A DNA stretch of 43,326 nucleotides from Acrasis kona (GCA_026419775.2 JAOPGA020001048.1:1-43326); one strand, 5' to 3'. Shown: positions 28,610-40,447, counted from the stretch's first letter. Numbers and translations are program-made. The notes: a model not told the origin generated them from the sequence alone.

Positions 28610-28957
28610 TTACAATATGTTCCATTTTCCTGTTCTTCTGTATGTGTTTAAAACTCTTCTGACTTGTTTGCGTATTTTAAGGTCTGTATCATTCCACATT
28701 CCCTCTAATGTAGATATGACTTTGTCTTCTCTGTGGTTAGGACTGCCATCGCACAAAGTATGAACAATTTGATACCTCACTCTTGAATCCTGCTCCTCCT
28801 GGGCCATTTCAAACACACGTTCCCATATCTCATCACAGTCCATTAGAACCTTACAAGGGCACATGGTCTTTAGTGCCTCAAACCGATCGTTAGCTTTGTC
28901 ACTTTTCGTTAGCATAATAGTGTCTTGTATAGTGGGGCAGTATTCATAATCTTTCAT
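28610..28957 (-). CDS. Small HEAT-repeat protein
   Basis: 115 residues from ATG 28957. Two to three helix pairs with the HEAT pattern, such as DSRVRYQIVHTLCDGSPNH and DLKIRKQVRRVLNTYRRTG, with the helix-capping D...VR. The segment CPCKVLMDCDEIWERVFEMA and the ending YRRTGKWNIL are shared, as I recall, by a family of stand-alone small HEAT proteins in protists and bacteria. Such proteins are scaffolds; its partner is unknown. Confidence 0.68.
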   Translation of the reverse strand: MKDYEYCPTIQDTIMLTKSDKANDRFEALKTMCPCKVLMDCDEIWERVFEMAQEEQDSRVRYQIVHTLCDGSPNHREDKVISTLEGMWNDTDLKIRKQVRRVLNTYRRTGKWNIL

Positions 28958-29406
28958 TTCTTATTTCTTTGTTTACCATAAGATGATGATACAGGTTGTA
29001 TTTGTACTAAAAACATTCAATTCCAAGGTAGCTACGAACATGTTGGAGAACTAATTAATTGTAATGGAAGGTCTGACACCACAATTATAAAAATGTGAAC
29101 TAAAAAAGACAGACAACTCAAAAAACGCTCCGCCGAACGCATTGTTTGGGAACGTATCGTTCTTCATGAACGCTGCGTAAAAAGAGGCATGCCAAATGGA
29201 AAGAAATACAAGAGTGCGAAAAGCTTGGCTTTTTGATGCAGGACTTGTTCGTCTAGAAGCAATACATACGCTGATAACCTTAAGAATTGTATTATAGGAA
29301 AGTGAGATTGAAGTAGGTAGATACAAAACAATGATGTCAAAGTTTAAATCTGATTCATTAATTGTAAATCTACTTCAAGTGTAAAAGGTTCTTTGTATTA
29401 CTTAGT
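28958..29406. other. Spacer with a weak minus-strand open frame
   Basis: A 91-codon minus-strand frame (29326-29051) begins without ATG and contains hydrophobic parts (FRTLVFLSIWHASFYAAF, NAFGGAFFELSVFF). It could be an exon of a membrane protein, but no start or splice chain was found. The rest is flanking DNA. Confidence 0.3.
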
Positions 29407-30633
29407 TTACAATAATGTAGCAGCACAAGTGGCTGCGACAGCAACTGAACCGATGACAACAGCACTGGCAGATGATTCTTCACTTAAATGGCCTTCAGCA
29501 CTTCTTTTCTGTGTAGCCTTAGTAGTTACATCACTATCTGATCTTGTGATTGTAGAGTGCTGTTCCGGCAGAGTGATTGAATTTAAGGAGATTTTCTTAA
29601 CTACTCCTTCCTTGTAGGTAACTATCTCATACATAATATGGTCGATGTAGTTACCAAAAACATATAAACCATCTGCAACTGTAAAGATATTACCAATAAC
29701 TCCGCTTCCGTATGATGATTTCGAATCTGGGATTTCGAAGGTTGTCACTAAATCGCCAGAGTCGGAGTCGTGTTCACTAATAATTATGGCTTCATGTTTA
29801 TTATAGAATTTAGCATTTACAGATCGTTTTAATGACTTCAAAATAATTTTGTCTTGACGGAGCAGATCGGTTAAGAAGGTTGAATTGTGATCGTCAATAG
29901 GAATTTGTTTGACAAGTCTAGCGAAGCCATTAGAGATGTCATATATTTCCATGCTTTTGTGGTTGACGGTATTTTTTGTAACAAGTTTATTTTTAGGAGC
30001 AAACAAGAATGATGTAGGGGTGTCACTGTTCACATATGACAATGTGAAAGTATCCAAATCAAGCTTTATGGTGGGCTTATTACAATCAAATGTTTTACAT
30101 CTTTGTGTAAAAAATATAGCCTTATTTTGGATTGAGAACGTTGCATTGTGACCATGCACATTTAATCCAGTAACCTCCAAAATTCTATCGGATCCTCCAT
30201 TTAGGGAATGTCCATGAACAAAGTTCTTTTCGATCCCATCTTCTGTTTTTGTGGCGAAATAATAAAAGTAGCTGTTGTCTGCGCCATAGATGTTGAAGTC
30301 CCGTCCCTGGTAAACAACTGAAGTACCGCTTCGTTCAAGATTGTGCTTCAGTAGCCCTATTTCGAACAATCTTCCAAATCTTAAAATGGATCCGGTGAAC
30401 AAATACCTACCGAGGGGGTCAAACGCATATTCGTTGCGCTCCACTCTATCTTTAGGGTTGTATTGTGGAAATAACGTTGTGTATTCAAGATTGAAATCGG
30501 GAAGTCGATACTTGTATGCTTTGTTACCTGCAAGAACAATTATGCTATCACTGGTCGCATGAATTGCGTTCAAAGCCTCCACTAGGTTATAAAATTGTGA
30601 ATAGCAGAGCAGCAGTACAATTAATAGTTTCAT
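29407..30633 (-). CDS. GPI-anchored-type extracellular propeller-like protein
   Basis: 408 residues from ATG 30633, chosen because it begins a signal peptide (MKLLIVLLLCYSQFYNL); the frame is open upstream. The body is built of beta-strands with many N-glycosylation sequons (NAT, NST) and Tyr/Phe, in the style of a propeller. The C-terminus, SEESSASAVVIGSVAVAATCAATLL, is a typical GPI-attachment signal: small residues, then a hydrophobic end and no basic tail. It is a surface protein of unknown role, with a layout like that of the secreted protein at 21152-22282. Confidence 0.6.
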   Translation of the reverse strand: MKLLIVLLLCYSQFYNLVEALNAIHATSDSIIVLAGNKAYKYRLPDFNLEYTTLFPQYNPKDRVERNEYAFDPLGRYLFTGSILRFGRLFEIGLLKHNLERSGTSVVYQGRDFNIYGADNSYFYYFATKTEDGIEKNFVHGHSLNGGSDRILEVTGLNVHGHNATFSIQNKAIFFTQRCKTFDCNKPTIKLDLDTFTLSYVNSDTPTSFLFAPKNKLVTKNTVNHKSMEIYDISNGFARLVKQIPIDDHNSTFLTDLLRQDKIILKSLKRSVNAKFYNKHEAIIISEHDSDSGDLVTTFEIPDSKSSYGSGVIGNIFTVADGLYVFGNYIDHIMYEIVTYKEGVVKKISLNSITLPEQHSTITRSDSDVTTKATQKRSAEGHLSEESSASAVVIGSVAVAATCAATLL

Positions 30634-30870
30634 TTTTGATTGTGTCCATCTGTCAATGTTGAAATCACCTGAAGAATATTGCAAATATAGACAATCACTA
30701 TTTCGCCACAAAAGGCATCTTTCCGTCCCACACATCAATAGGCTGATATAATGGCCCTGCGTAATGAGTACAACGCTATTCGTGCCATATAGATGCGATA
30801 GCAAGGCAGGTTTTTATAAACCATTTCAAAAGTAGAACTGAAAATCTCCCACATTAGGAATTACAAAGAA

Positions 30871-31159
30871 TGTGTGTTGTCGATCGGGTGCGAAAATAAA
30901 TATTCACTAATCTTCATTAGGCTCCCTTGTTCACTAGTCTTTCAAATTTGGGTAAACGTCTGTATTTCTAGTCGGAATCGGTAGATTATTTTTCGAGAAA
31001 TTGAGCAACGTTTATCCAATTATTTCTGCTACTAATCAACAGACTTGGGATGTTCCTTGGCCTTCAGTGGCCCTACTCGTCCACCATTACAGAAAAGTAT
31101 CAAGTTACCATTTTATAGTAGCTCTATTATTCTACTCGTACACGCATGCTGGGATATAG
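30871..31159 (+). CDS. Tentative three-exon small membrane protein
   Basis: The last block is a clean 60-codon frame (IGRLFFEKLSNVYPII, WDVPWPSVALLVHHYRKV, FIVALLFYSYTHAGI) ending at TAG 31159, with one clear hydrophobic helix. Upstream, exons 30871-30888 and 30921-30936 with introns of 32 and 35 nt would give ATG and phase for a 73-residue product. The second donor (GTCTTT) is weak, so the 5' structure is a guess. I do not recognise the family. Confidence 0.3.
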
Positions 31160-31416
31160 CGATTAGCTAACTAACTATACTTTCAGATTGGTCGTTGCAG
31201 ACAATATTTTTTTGTAAACAGTCAACCTCCTGACTCAAACCCCACACGAGACAGGACGGCCCAACAAAAGCTAAAAAGAAAACGGAAATGGCATTTCAGA
31301 ATACAATTTTGTCTTTTATTGGAGAAAAAAATACAGGCAAAGAAAATAGATGGTGATGATAATACCGTGGAGGTAAAAATGAAAATACTTATATAACCAC
31401 AAAGAAAGTGGACAGA

Positions 31417-33168
31417 TTATAATCCATCCTCTGTTAACAATTTATATCCTAGTTCCTGATTGTTCAGAGCCTTTTTCCTCTTGAAGAGGTGTAGGTACGT
31501 CTGGGCCGCCAAAAACTTTTCTTTATCAAACAATAAAAAGGAAATTACGAAAGACATGACAGTCATAATCCAAGAGCAAATGTGAAGGACAAACAACGTA
31601 ATGAACAATCCCAAAAGATTTCCAGTAACCGTCTGCACAGACACCACAACCAACCACAAACTAAACACTAAGAATACAAGAACAGCTGCCATCATAAATT
31701 TAATAAACTTTAACTTCCATGGTTTTATATTTGATGTAGAACTAATTACTTTGTACATGCGTGTTCCATAGATTGTGAAGCCGATTGAAAATATTGTAAA
31801 AAGAAATGCAAGAGAACCTGACATCATTGTGTCAAGGACGAAGGCAACAAATCTATGATGCTCAACTAGGGAGAAGACGACAATCAACGCAATAACCGTA
31901 AAGACGACCATAATATAACACAGCACAAGTATGATTTTACATTTCATGCTCAATCTCTTTTGGGCAACCATGTTGTTTGCATTGTCAACCAAGTTGATCC
32001 ATAACACTAATAAAGTTCCAAAACTCATTCCTGTAAATATACATTGTATTCCTGTAAAGATTGTGTAGTACTTCTGTCCGCCGTAGTTATCATCTATTAT
32101 AAGAGTGATAATTTCATCGAAACCACCTATTAACATTCCTATAATCATGTACAATATGGCACTAGTCTTTAGATCAAGAAGATGGTTAAAAACAAACTTT
32201 ACAAAACCTTTTGTCCTGTATTGTTTTTTGAAGTCGTGGACTAGAAGAGGTATGTAGACAAAATAAATCATGAACGCTGCTGTAATTATTCTAGAGAACA
32301 AAACAATAAAAGGATCAACCAAGTATCTGAAAGGAATCAAGAAGGAAGTATAACCATCACATTGCATACCAAACTTTTGACTTGAAGTACAATAACACAT
32401 GTAACTGAACTCTCCTCTGTTGACCTCTAGTGATGAGGCATCGGGTCTAGCACTTCTCCATACTGTGAGAGCGATAATGTCTGTAAAATTGTTGACTGAA
32501 AGTGACGTGCCCAATGTTTTGGGATCTTGTTGAACTGCCCAATTTTTAAACTTTTCTACTCGTGACATGTCTTCTCCAAGAATGGTAATGGTTTTTGTGG
32601 GTCCGCAGTAGTCCTTTTGATGTGCCCAGAAGTATGGACATTGTGAAGAATTTGATTCCAACCTTTGTTGAAAAGTAACACGTGAACCATGTTGGCAGTG
32701 ATAGCAAAAGTTGCGAAGAAAATTATGTTTGGTAATAAGAGCAGAGTCACTAGTGTTTACGCTTTGTCCAAATGTCCTCTGCAATGTGGTTTGTAGGTTC
32801 AATCTGCTTGACTCTCCATCTATACTACAAAAATATTCATCGCAACTGAATTTACTATTTATAAGTAGAGTTACATCAGGGTCTATTGTTAATGTTAATG
32901 TTCGCAGAGACATTATTTGTCACCTACTGCTGCATAGATTATCTTCCTTTTTGTACGTGCTATAGATATGGTTCGGCTCGTCGACAATGGTAGTCCACTT
33001 TGGATACACTTCGGTAATTGTCGCAAAACAATTGTATTTGTCTTGTGTATTCAAACAATCAACAATACTGAATCCATTATAATCGTTGAAACTCTGCTTG
33101 ATGAGACCTCCGTGGATAACATGCGCACACAGGGTCACATACAATACCATACATATCGTCAACATCAT
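31417..33168 (-). CDS. Secretory seven-transmembrane protein
   Basis: Exons 33168-32928 and 32882-31417, joined across a 45-nt intron (GTAGGT...ATTAACAATAG) as NLCS|NPDVTLL; 568 residues. A signal peptide (MMLTICMVLYVTLCAHVI) leads about 270 lumenal or extracellular residues with many Cys (CYHCQHGS, CYCTSSQKFGMQCDG, EGF-like in spacing), then about seven membrane helices (IVLFSRIITAAFMIYFVYIP through IMTVMSFVISFLLF) and a short basic tail. The helix LWINLVDNA and its neighbours recall THH1/TOM1/TOM3- or GPR180-like folds. It may be an orphan receptor or a trafficking protein. Confidence 0.65.
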
Positions 33169-33400
33169 TTTGAACAGGTATAAAAAAGATCAAAGTATTA
33201 TCACTTTTGACAGACAAAGCACATTTTTATTAATAAAATATTGTAATCATGTTGGTCAACTACAACTGGGTCATGCAGGAGTGAGAAGAGTGGAAGGATC
33301 GATGTAACAAATCTATCAAAATAAATCAAAATAAATTTTATATAGGTTAAAATCAAACACATGTGATCCGTCTATTTGCTGTTAAAATGTAAATTTGTTA

Positions 33401-35673
33401 TTAATAGTAATTAACGCCCAACCTTGACTTGTTCTTTTCCCTCTCCCTCTTCTTCTTGTTGTGCTTTTCGTACACACTCTTAAGGCGGTCAGCTGTTGAT
33501 TTGCTTAATTTACTGTTCACTATGACTGTTAAATGTTATTGAAGCAATCGTCTTACTGTTTGCAGGTAATGAGTTGCCTCCATCACTGTCGACATCATCG
33601 TCACTTAAATTATAACTATCTACATCTGGTTGAACTTGAAGAACAATGTCAGAAGAAGTGTCTAATTCGGTGTCCTCTCCGTTGGATCTCATTTCTAGAA
33701 CTCTCCTCCTCCTCGCTGTTAATTGTTAATGGCATTTTCCAAAATCAAACTTACATTTTTGCAAAAGTATCTTTCCTTCTTGGATGCTTTGGTCGTCCAA
33801 AGACTTGAAAGTAAACCTCTCTCTTCCACATGTAGCGGCTAAACGATCCACAATGTTAAATAATGTAAGCACAGCCACAACAACCAATAGAATAGGGAAG
33901 TAGTCACTAAACCACACACCAATCTTTCCGACGGCAGCCAGACCATCCAACTGCATTATACCCATTACTGAATAAAATGCAACTTGATCATCGCTTTTGA
34001 TACCCAACATTTGCAAAAAGTTGAAACAAAGGGCAGGAACGCATCTACACAAGAAACTGAACGAAATATTAGCATTTTTTGTAATAACAAACCGAAAACA
34101 TACACAGTGGAGTAGAGCAATGAAGCAGCATCAGAATGATGCGGAATCACTTGATACATGCTAATAAGATCCATATTGAACATACCATAATACAACATTG
34201 TAGCAATAGTTGATAACAAACCAAGACCAACTACCTGTAACAAGAACCTGTTGTTGTCCATCGTACGGATGAATAAGCCAAGAACAGACAAATTCTTATC
34301 GGTGGCAACATGTTTTGATAATAATGGAACAAATTCAGAATAACAAAGAATCAATACAAATGGAATAAAAGCCACTGTTAAAAGTCTATATAAATGTTTC
34401 CTGGCATATTTGTAATAATAAAACTCCACAGAGGCGGGAACAACTCTTCTTGTTTTGCGGAACGGAGATGAAATTGCTTTTGTAGGGTTGTTGCGACTGT
34501 TGATGACATCTTCACACCAAAATGCTTGTTTTTGTAAATGTTCCCATTGACTGTTTGTGAGTGGTTAGAATTTTTCATCATTGAAACATACTATTCTGCT
34601 TTTTGATGTGCGCGTATGGCGTCAATTAGCTCCTTGTGGATCTTAACCAAGTATGCTCTGCGAATGTCATCTGGAAGTGGCTCTCCATTACTTGATGAAC
34701 GGACATCACCTTTTTGTTTTGCAATAATCATTTCTTCCTTCGCCTATATTAGGGTTAGTTGTTATAAAGTAGAATTGTTAACATACTGTTTCCATCATAA
34801 TGTCAACGTACTTTCGTAAGTCGTCCTCATGACTGATCTTGGAATCAAGCCTTCTCACAACCTACAAAGTAATTAATCAAATTGAATGTATTCTCTTACG
34901 TCAAGTTTGGTTAACAAAATGTCATATTCGTCTTGGAGTTGATCGTATAACTTGGCTCCCTGGAACTGGAAGAATGCTAACTTACGCTCCATGTTGGACT
35001 GGTTCCATAAATAGCGTGGAAACTCGACCATACCATATCCAAGGAAGCAAATCAACATTGTGAGACCGAACGCATTTGATATTGACTTTGCGATAAGAAT
35101 GACTTCTTGTCTATTAAAGGGTTATATGTAAACACAAATGATAATAAATTACATGTTGACAGATATCGCTTCGTCGGGGTTCTTTCCATTATATACCAAA
35201 ACACTAATGGCAAGTGCTACTCCTACTACAACTCCGACTGCACCAATCACAATGTAAAATAACAACTATAAACTTTAGTGCCGAGTTTGGTTCTGTCGTA
35301 CGTTAGCCCAGATTGACGCTAATAATTTGCGGAAAAATGAAAACTCTCCAGTGTAAGGGTATTGTTGGCATAGTGGAATCACCAACCACGCCAGAACCTG
35401 TATGCTCCAATACACTACACTCCACATGGTCTTCAAATAAAACTCATCACCACCAGTTTCTACAACTTTCGCGTGCAAACCTGCAGCCAAGTCAATAGTA
35501 ATTAGAGCGAGAGCGAAAAACATGATAATGTAGCTGTATAAAAGTGTCAAGTAAATTCCAATCGGTAGTCTTGAACGCTTTGTGTAATAATACAGTGTAC
35601 CCACAGCTATGATAGCGCATAGGACAAAATATATACATATTGACACTATATCATAGATGATACTTTGATTCAT
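33401..35673 (-). CDS. LMBRD2: LMBR1 domain-containing protein 2-like
   Basis: Nine exons: 35673-35302, 35265-35153, 35110-34900, 34861-34787, 34743-34592, 34550-34104, 34056-33755, 33715-33557 and 33525-33401. The eight introns are 31-47 nt. Phases agree and give 651 residues (human 695). Landmarks of LMBRD2 appear in order: N-terminal helices with Cys/Trp (AWLVIPLCQQYPYTGEF), FGLTMLICFLGYGMVEFPRYLW, a coiled region (LRKYVDIMMETAK), FRKTRRVVPASVEFYYYKY, then membrane helices and FLCRCVPALCFNFLQML. LMBRD2 is a nine-helix membrane protein linked to G-protein receptor signalling. It is the most intron-rich gene of the window. Confidence 0.85.
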
Positions 35674-35758
35674 CACCTGAGTTGGTTGTAATGGGAAATA
35701 TAATCAGGAGTTTCGAAATAGAGGAAGCTAACACAAAATTACCGACGGTAGATGAAAT

Positions 35759-37968
35759 TTATTCTGCATTTCCGCCCATTAATATTTTAAATAAGTGGTG
35801 GGTATTATTGTTCTTGATAGCTGTTCTCGCTTCGTTAACCACTCTCCTCTTAGCCTCTCCGAACCTCAACTTACTAGCCTTTTGTATCATGAAATTAACC
35901 TCTTTCAGTGCCTCAAGTAAATGTTCGTGATTGTTCGCTCTCTTTTTAAATTCACCAGTCAAGTCATTGTTCATGTCGTACAAATCTTTGTACATTCCTC
36001 TCATATACTTCATGTCACCCAACATTCTTGCATCTTCTGCTTTAATAACCAACGTTTTTACGGCTTGAGAACTGTCTGCCATTTCGGCAGACATTTTTAG
36101 TCTGGTAGTATTAAAGCTGTCTACTTGAGATAGCACATCTTCAAATGCTCTAAACTCATCCGGGAATGAACAAGTGCTCTCCATTTCCTTAATTCCCATT
36201 GATGTACAAATGTCCTGTACAATATCACCAGCAATCTCCATGCTGTCCACTCTTATGGTCATTCTGCCGGTTGCAATCTCGTATTTAATGTGTAGAGGTA
36301 ACCCATCTCTGATTGAAAGGAATTTAATGTCCAAATCTTTATTAACTTGCTCTGGAGGGTATGTAATATTAAAGCTAGCATTGACCCATATAATAATTCT
36401 GGCCACACGATCATTAATTTTAAAGCTCACTTCGGATTTTGGTTGTTGTTTTGTAAATTCGGTGACTGGCAGATAAAGAGAAAATCTAGGAAGAGTATAT
36501 TTCAACTCATACACCTGGAAGGTATCACCCAAACCCTGGCCTACAAGGGCCTGTACACTAAATACAATGGAAATGTCCTTTGTGGGTGCCAAGTCAATTT
36601 CTATTGTATTCGTAGGCTCTTTGGCATAGATCATGCAGCAGTCAGATTCAAACAATTGCTCCGCATACACAATGGCCATTTTGAAGATATTTTCAGGGTT
36701 AGTATCAAAAACGATACTGACACATTTTTCGTTCATTTTTGGTTTCAGTGAGCAATTCACTTTCGTAGTGCTTTTTAGCTGAGAAGGATCAGTTTCACCA
36801 GATTTTATTTTTCTAAGATTTTCTTCAAACGACTTCAACTCATACAATAAATCCTCCTTCTTTTGTACTAACTCTGCAAGCGCTGCCTCCTCAATCTTGT
36901 TATCGAATACGACTGCAAGTTCATTTTGAGCAGGTAAGTAGCCTCTGACCTCTCCGTTGTAAGCACAGACCATTATTTCTTCCTTCTTGTCCATTCTGTA
37001 GTCAGCTCTTACAATATCAGAAATGGGATTTTGAAATTGGTCTTTGTAAATTACGGAACCATTATTTTCATGCCTTACTTCTACTTTTCCATCGGACCAT
37101 CCAACTACGAGCTCTGGAATGCCGTCATCATCTAAATCGTAGCTCCCTAGCGCATGCACTGTATGATTCGTTTTTACTCTCCATACTCTCTTATCTTTAT
37201 CATACAATCCTATTGTGCCATTTCCAAGTCCGTAGCCGTACTTTGCGAACCTCATTCCACATAACTTGACAACTTGGTCATTTTCGGGCACCTCAGATAG
37301 CACCTCTTCTTCTTTGTATATACTAAATGTTAAAATAGTAATCATTCGTTGACGTACTATATTGTATAATCATCTGACCCAACAAGTAATTCTTTTTGTC
37401 CATCTTCGTCTACGTCAATAAACTCTAATGATGTAACGTTGCCACCAGTCGTGTTCCAGTATTGTTCTCCACCCTCGTGGTCGTAGCCTTGTATAGAACA
37501 GTTTCCACCAACAATAACGAGGTTGTTGCTCATGGCTCCAATTCTACCAATCATCATTGTGTTTAATCCATCTTGAACCTCCTACTCATCAATTGTTAGA
37601 CGGTCTTAAATTTTCTACTTACTCTATAAAAGATATCTGCGTTGTTGTGGACATCATATCCCAACAAATTCGTTTCAGTTCCGACAAGCAAAACATCCCT
37701 CTTCAGTTTTGGATTCAGCGTCCCAGAGCAGATGGAGTTAATATCTCTATTCATATTCAAGAACCGTATGTGGTTATCGGCATTTTTTTCATGTGGATTG
37801 TGTAAAAGAATTTTGCCCGCACTGGACACTGCAGTGAGCACAGGATGTTCTCCATCATCTATTCAAAGTCATGCATGATTATAACAATAGATTCGTACAT
37901 TTTCCGACACAAGCCAGACCCTTATTTATGGTGTTGTTTAGCTCTAATGTAAACGCAGGGATCAGCAT
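35759..37968 (-). CDS. BBS2: BBSome subunit BBS2
   Basis: Four exons, 37968-37899, 37858-37623, 37581-37358 and 37322-35759, with introns of 40, 41 and 35 nt; 697 residues (human 721). The match to BBS2 runs end to end: MLIPAFTLELNN, GKILLHNPH, KRDVLLVGTETNLLGYDV, VIVGGNCSIQGYDHEGGEQY, GYGLGNGTIGLYDK, VEVRHENNGSV, a coil (EEAALAELVQKKEDLL), the gamma-adaptin-ear-like and platform parts, and MKYMRGMYKDLYDMNNDL. BBS2 is a core of the BBSome coat that sorts proteins in and out of cilia, and so points to a flagellate stage. The stop overlaps AATAAA. Its start is 85 bp from nothing coding upstream except the GT-GH19 3' end. Confidence 0.95.
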
Positions 37969-38052
37969 GATTTTTGGCGCTTTTTTACGATCAACCCAAG
38001 AATTCGGACGTAAAAAGAATATTTAAAAAAACAATTAAAAAATTATTAACAA

Positions 38053-40291
38053 TTATTTATCACAACCAAGAACTGACCTAGCTCTGTGCCACCGTTGGAG
38101 CCTGTCAATTTTACCTTGACCATCCTTGTTAACAACGGTTATTATCTTTTCAAAGGCAGCTTCTGTGTTGCTATCTGCTAATTCATTTAGTTTATTGAAC
38201 TTCCAATACGCAGCACTAGCGCTAAATGCATAACGGTAATGCGTAACTAATTCTGGATGTTCTACAAGATCCACATTCAGTAATTCACCAGCACCCTTAT
38301 AATTTCTCCTTCCCTTCATCTGAATGATGCCTCTACCTTTGAATTTAGCACCATCGCCTGTTTTAGTGTTTCCATAATGTTCACTACCCTCATTTTCCAT
38401 GCCACTAGCGAAACTCTCAAACGCCATCATGTCACCACTCTCGTGACCTGCGTTGGCTAGGAAAGCACTAACTCTCGGACAAGTATTAATATCAAATTCA
38501 GTCATGGCAGCATTCACGCGTGGAAGATATTCATGAAGCACTCGAGAATTGATGTCTGGCATGATTTGTTTGATTTCTGATCTAGTCAACCCTTTCGGAC
38601 AAGATCCAATATAATTAGAATCGATCCAATGATCGGCGGACACTTCGATCCATTTCGCACCACAAGCCTTTATACTAGTGCTTGTGTGACTAATAACATC
38701 ATGTTTAAAAAGAGTTTTCAAAACACTTCCCTCACATGGAGAATCCACGATCGGTGCCTCATCCTTTATTACACAACTATTTAACAATGGAACCTTCAAT
38801 TTCATACACCCGCAAAGTCGGATCTGATTTTTATCACTTCCATCACAAGTCATTTCCGTAGCAATATGAGATTCGTAACAAATATTAGTGTCAACCAACA
38901 TTCCCGGAGATCGGCTAGCACGTTGTGGAATATGAAACATGTGCGTCTCGCAACCCGTACAATTATAATACTTTGTGATGATTCTACATTTATTAATGAG
39001 AGGAAACATGAACCTCGCGCATGACATTTTTACATCTTCACAAGCGGCATTACAATCTTGACCTCTTTCACCGCTCACAACCTTTATATCACTAACAGCG
39101 TCTGGGAATTGAAAATCAGAATCAAACTCAGGATTAGCACGCATCACAGTAATCATGCTTCCGCCCATTTTCTTATCCGTGCAGGGACTGAACTCCTTGT
39201 AACCACATGATTTGAAATCAAACCAATCTCCATGAGACATTCCTCTAAAGTACAAATCATCATAACACTTTGGGAAAGTGCGATCCGTACCAGCATCCCA
39301 AATGGACGAATAACCTCCAATGTGATTCATCACGTTGTGGTGATAGGCAGCGTGTTGTCGCTGTCCAAAGTATAATTGACCTTCTGATTCTGCTTTGGTC
39401 CAAAATGGACTCAACATTGCATCAGGCGGTCCATAATGTTTATTGTTGTACAAGTAATCTCTAATGAACGAAAGATCGCTGCAATGTAAAATGACTCCAT
39501 TAAATCCATAACTCACTCTTAATGCTGTAAAATGTGGAAAGTAGAGCGTTTCGGCGGCGAATGTAGCTCTTTGAATGTGTGCTAGTGCATGGGGGCAAAA
39601 CTCAAAGTCATCCTCCATGAGCATCATGAACCCTTTTGGTTTGTGTTTACAAAATGATTCCCATACTTGTGTGAACATGTTTGATACGTCTATATTTTGT
39701 TGTAAATCGACTCCTCTCATGTTTCTGTACCTTCCTTTTACTTCGTTCTTGTTGTTGAGTATGGTGTGGTTGAGTACGTCTTTTTCTACAAATTCGAATA
39801 GCGAATCATGTCCAAATTCTTTGATGGCTCTTGTCATTGTTGGGTGGCTTCCTTTTGCCCTTGGGCTGAACACCACTACGTTTTTTGAGAAATGAGCCTG
39901 ATACGCCGGCGCTTTTGTGTTCCTTGTTGATGGCGGCCACTGTTCTGTATACGTAATCGGCATTGTTCTTTCGCGGTGCGCTGATGATACCGATGGCCAT
40001 TTCGAGTTGGAACTCTCTGCTTTCTTCTTCTTGTGGTTTTGGTTTGATGGGATCGATTATTTTGGGCATCGGTTCTATTTTGATTTCGTTTGTTTTTTCT
40101 TGTTTCTGTACGCGTTCAACTGTATTATCTATCGAGATTCTGGAACTTGAGACATTTGGCTCATTGGGAGTAAAATTGTTCATTGACACGAGGTTGATGA
40201 AGAACAAAATATTTGCCACGCATATTAGTACGACGAACAAGTTGCAGAAAAGTGATTTGTCTACCGTCGCTTTGCGTATGGGTGTCCTCAT
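38053..40291 (-). CDS. Glycosyltransferase-GH19 fusion, frame broken at one A/T run
   Basis: Starts at ATG 40291 and ends at TAA 38053. The N-terminus is a type II membrane anchor (LFCNLFVVLICVANILFFINLV) with an acidic/Pro stem, as in Golgi transferases. The frame breaks at a run of six T (39881-39886 on the plus strand); five would make it continuous (about 745 residues). Next come a MGAT4-like (GT54-type) catalytic domain with LMEDDFEF (about 224-231) and NHIGGYSS, a Cys-rich module like the C-terminus of MGAT5 (GQDCNAACED...RLCGC), and a complete GH19 chitinase/lysozyme-like domain (ANAGHESG with catalytic-type Glu near 617, GDGAKFKGRGIIQ). A transferase fused to a glycan hydrolase is unusual. 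The break is probably a sequencing slip. Confidence 0.75.
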
Positions 40292-40447
40292 TTTTTTTGC
40301 AACTCACACATTACAAAAAGCATCAGATGAAATTGCGCTTCTTTGAACCAATCAGGTTGAATACCTTCTTCGCTGAAGCGTGAATCTTATACATTAAAAG
40401 CAATTTAAATACTTCTTAGCACCTAAACATTTAACGATGTGAAATAA

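Noticed and set aside
30951-30971. 20-nt intron (GTAAAC...CTAG)
   Set aside because: Too short for a spliceosomal intron in this genome; a 35-nt alternative was preferred.
35682-35930. Plus-strand open frame across the BBS2-LMBRD2 spacer
   Set aside because: It overlaps the conserved C-terminus of BBS2 in antisense and has no domain.
39806-39963. Two separate overlapping genes for the transferase and the GH19 part
   Set aside because: The catalytic domain starts in one frame and continues in the next exactly at a homopolymer; the N-terminal residues of the second frame look non-coding.
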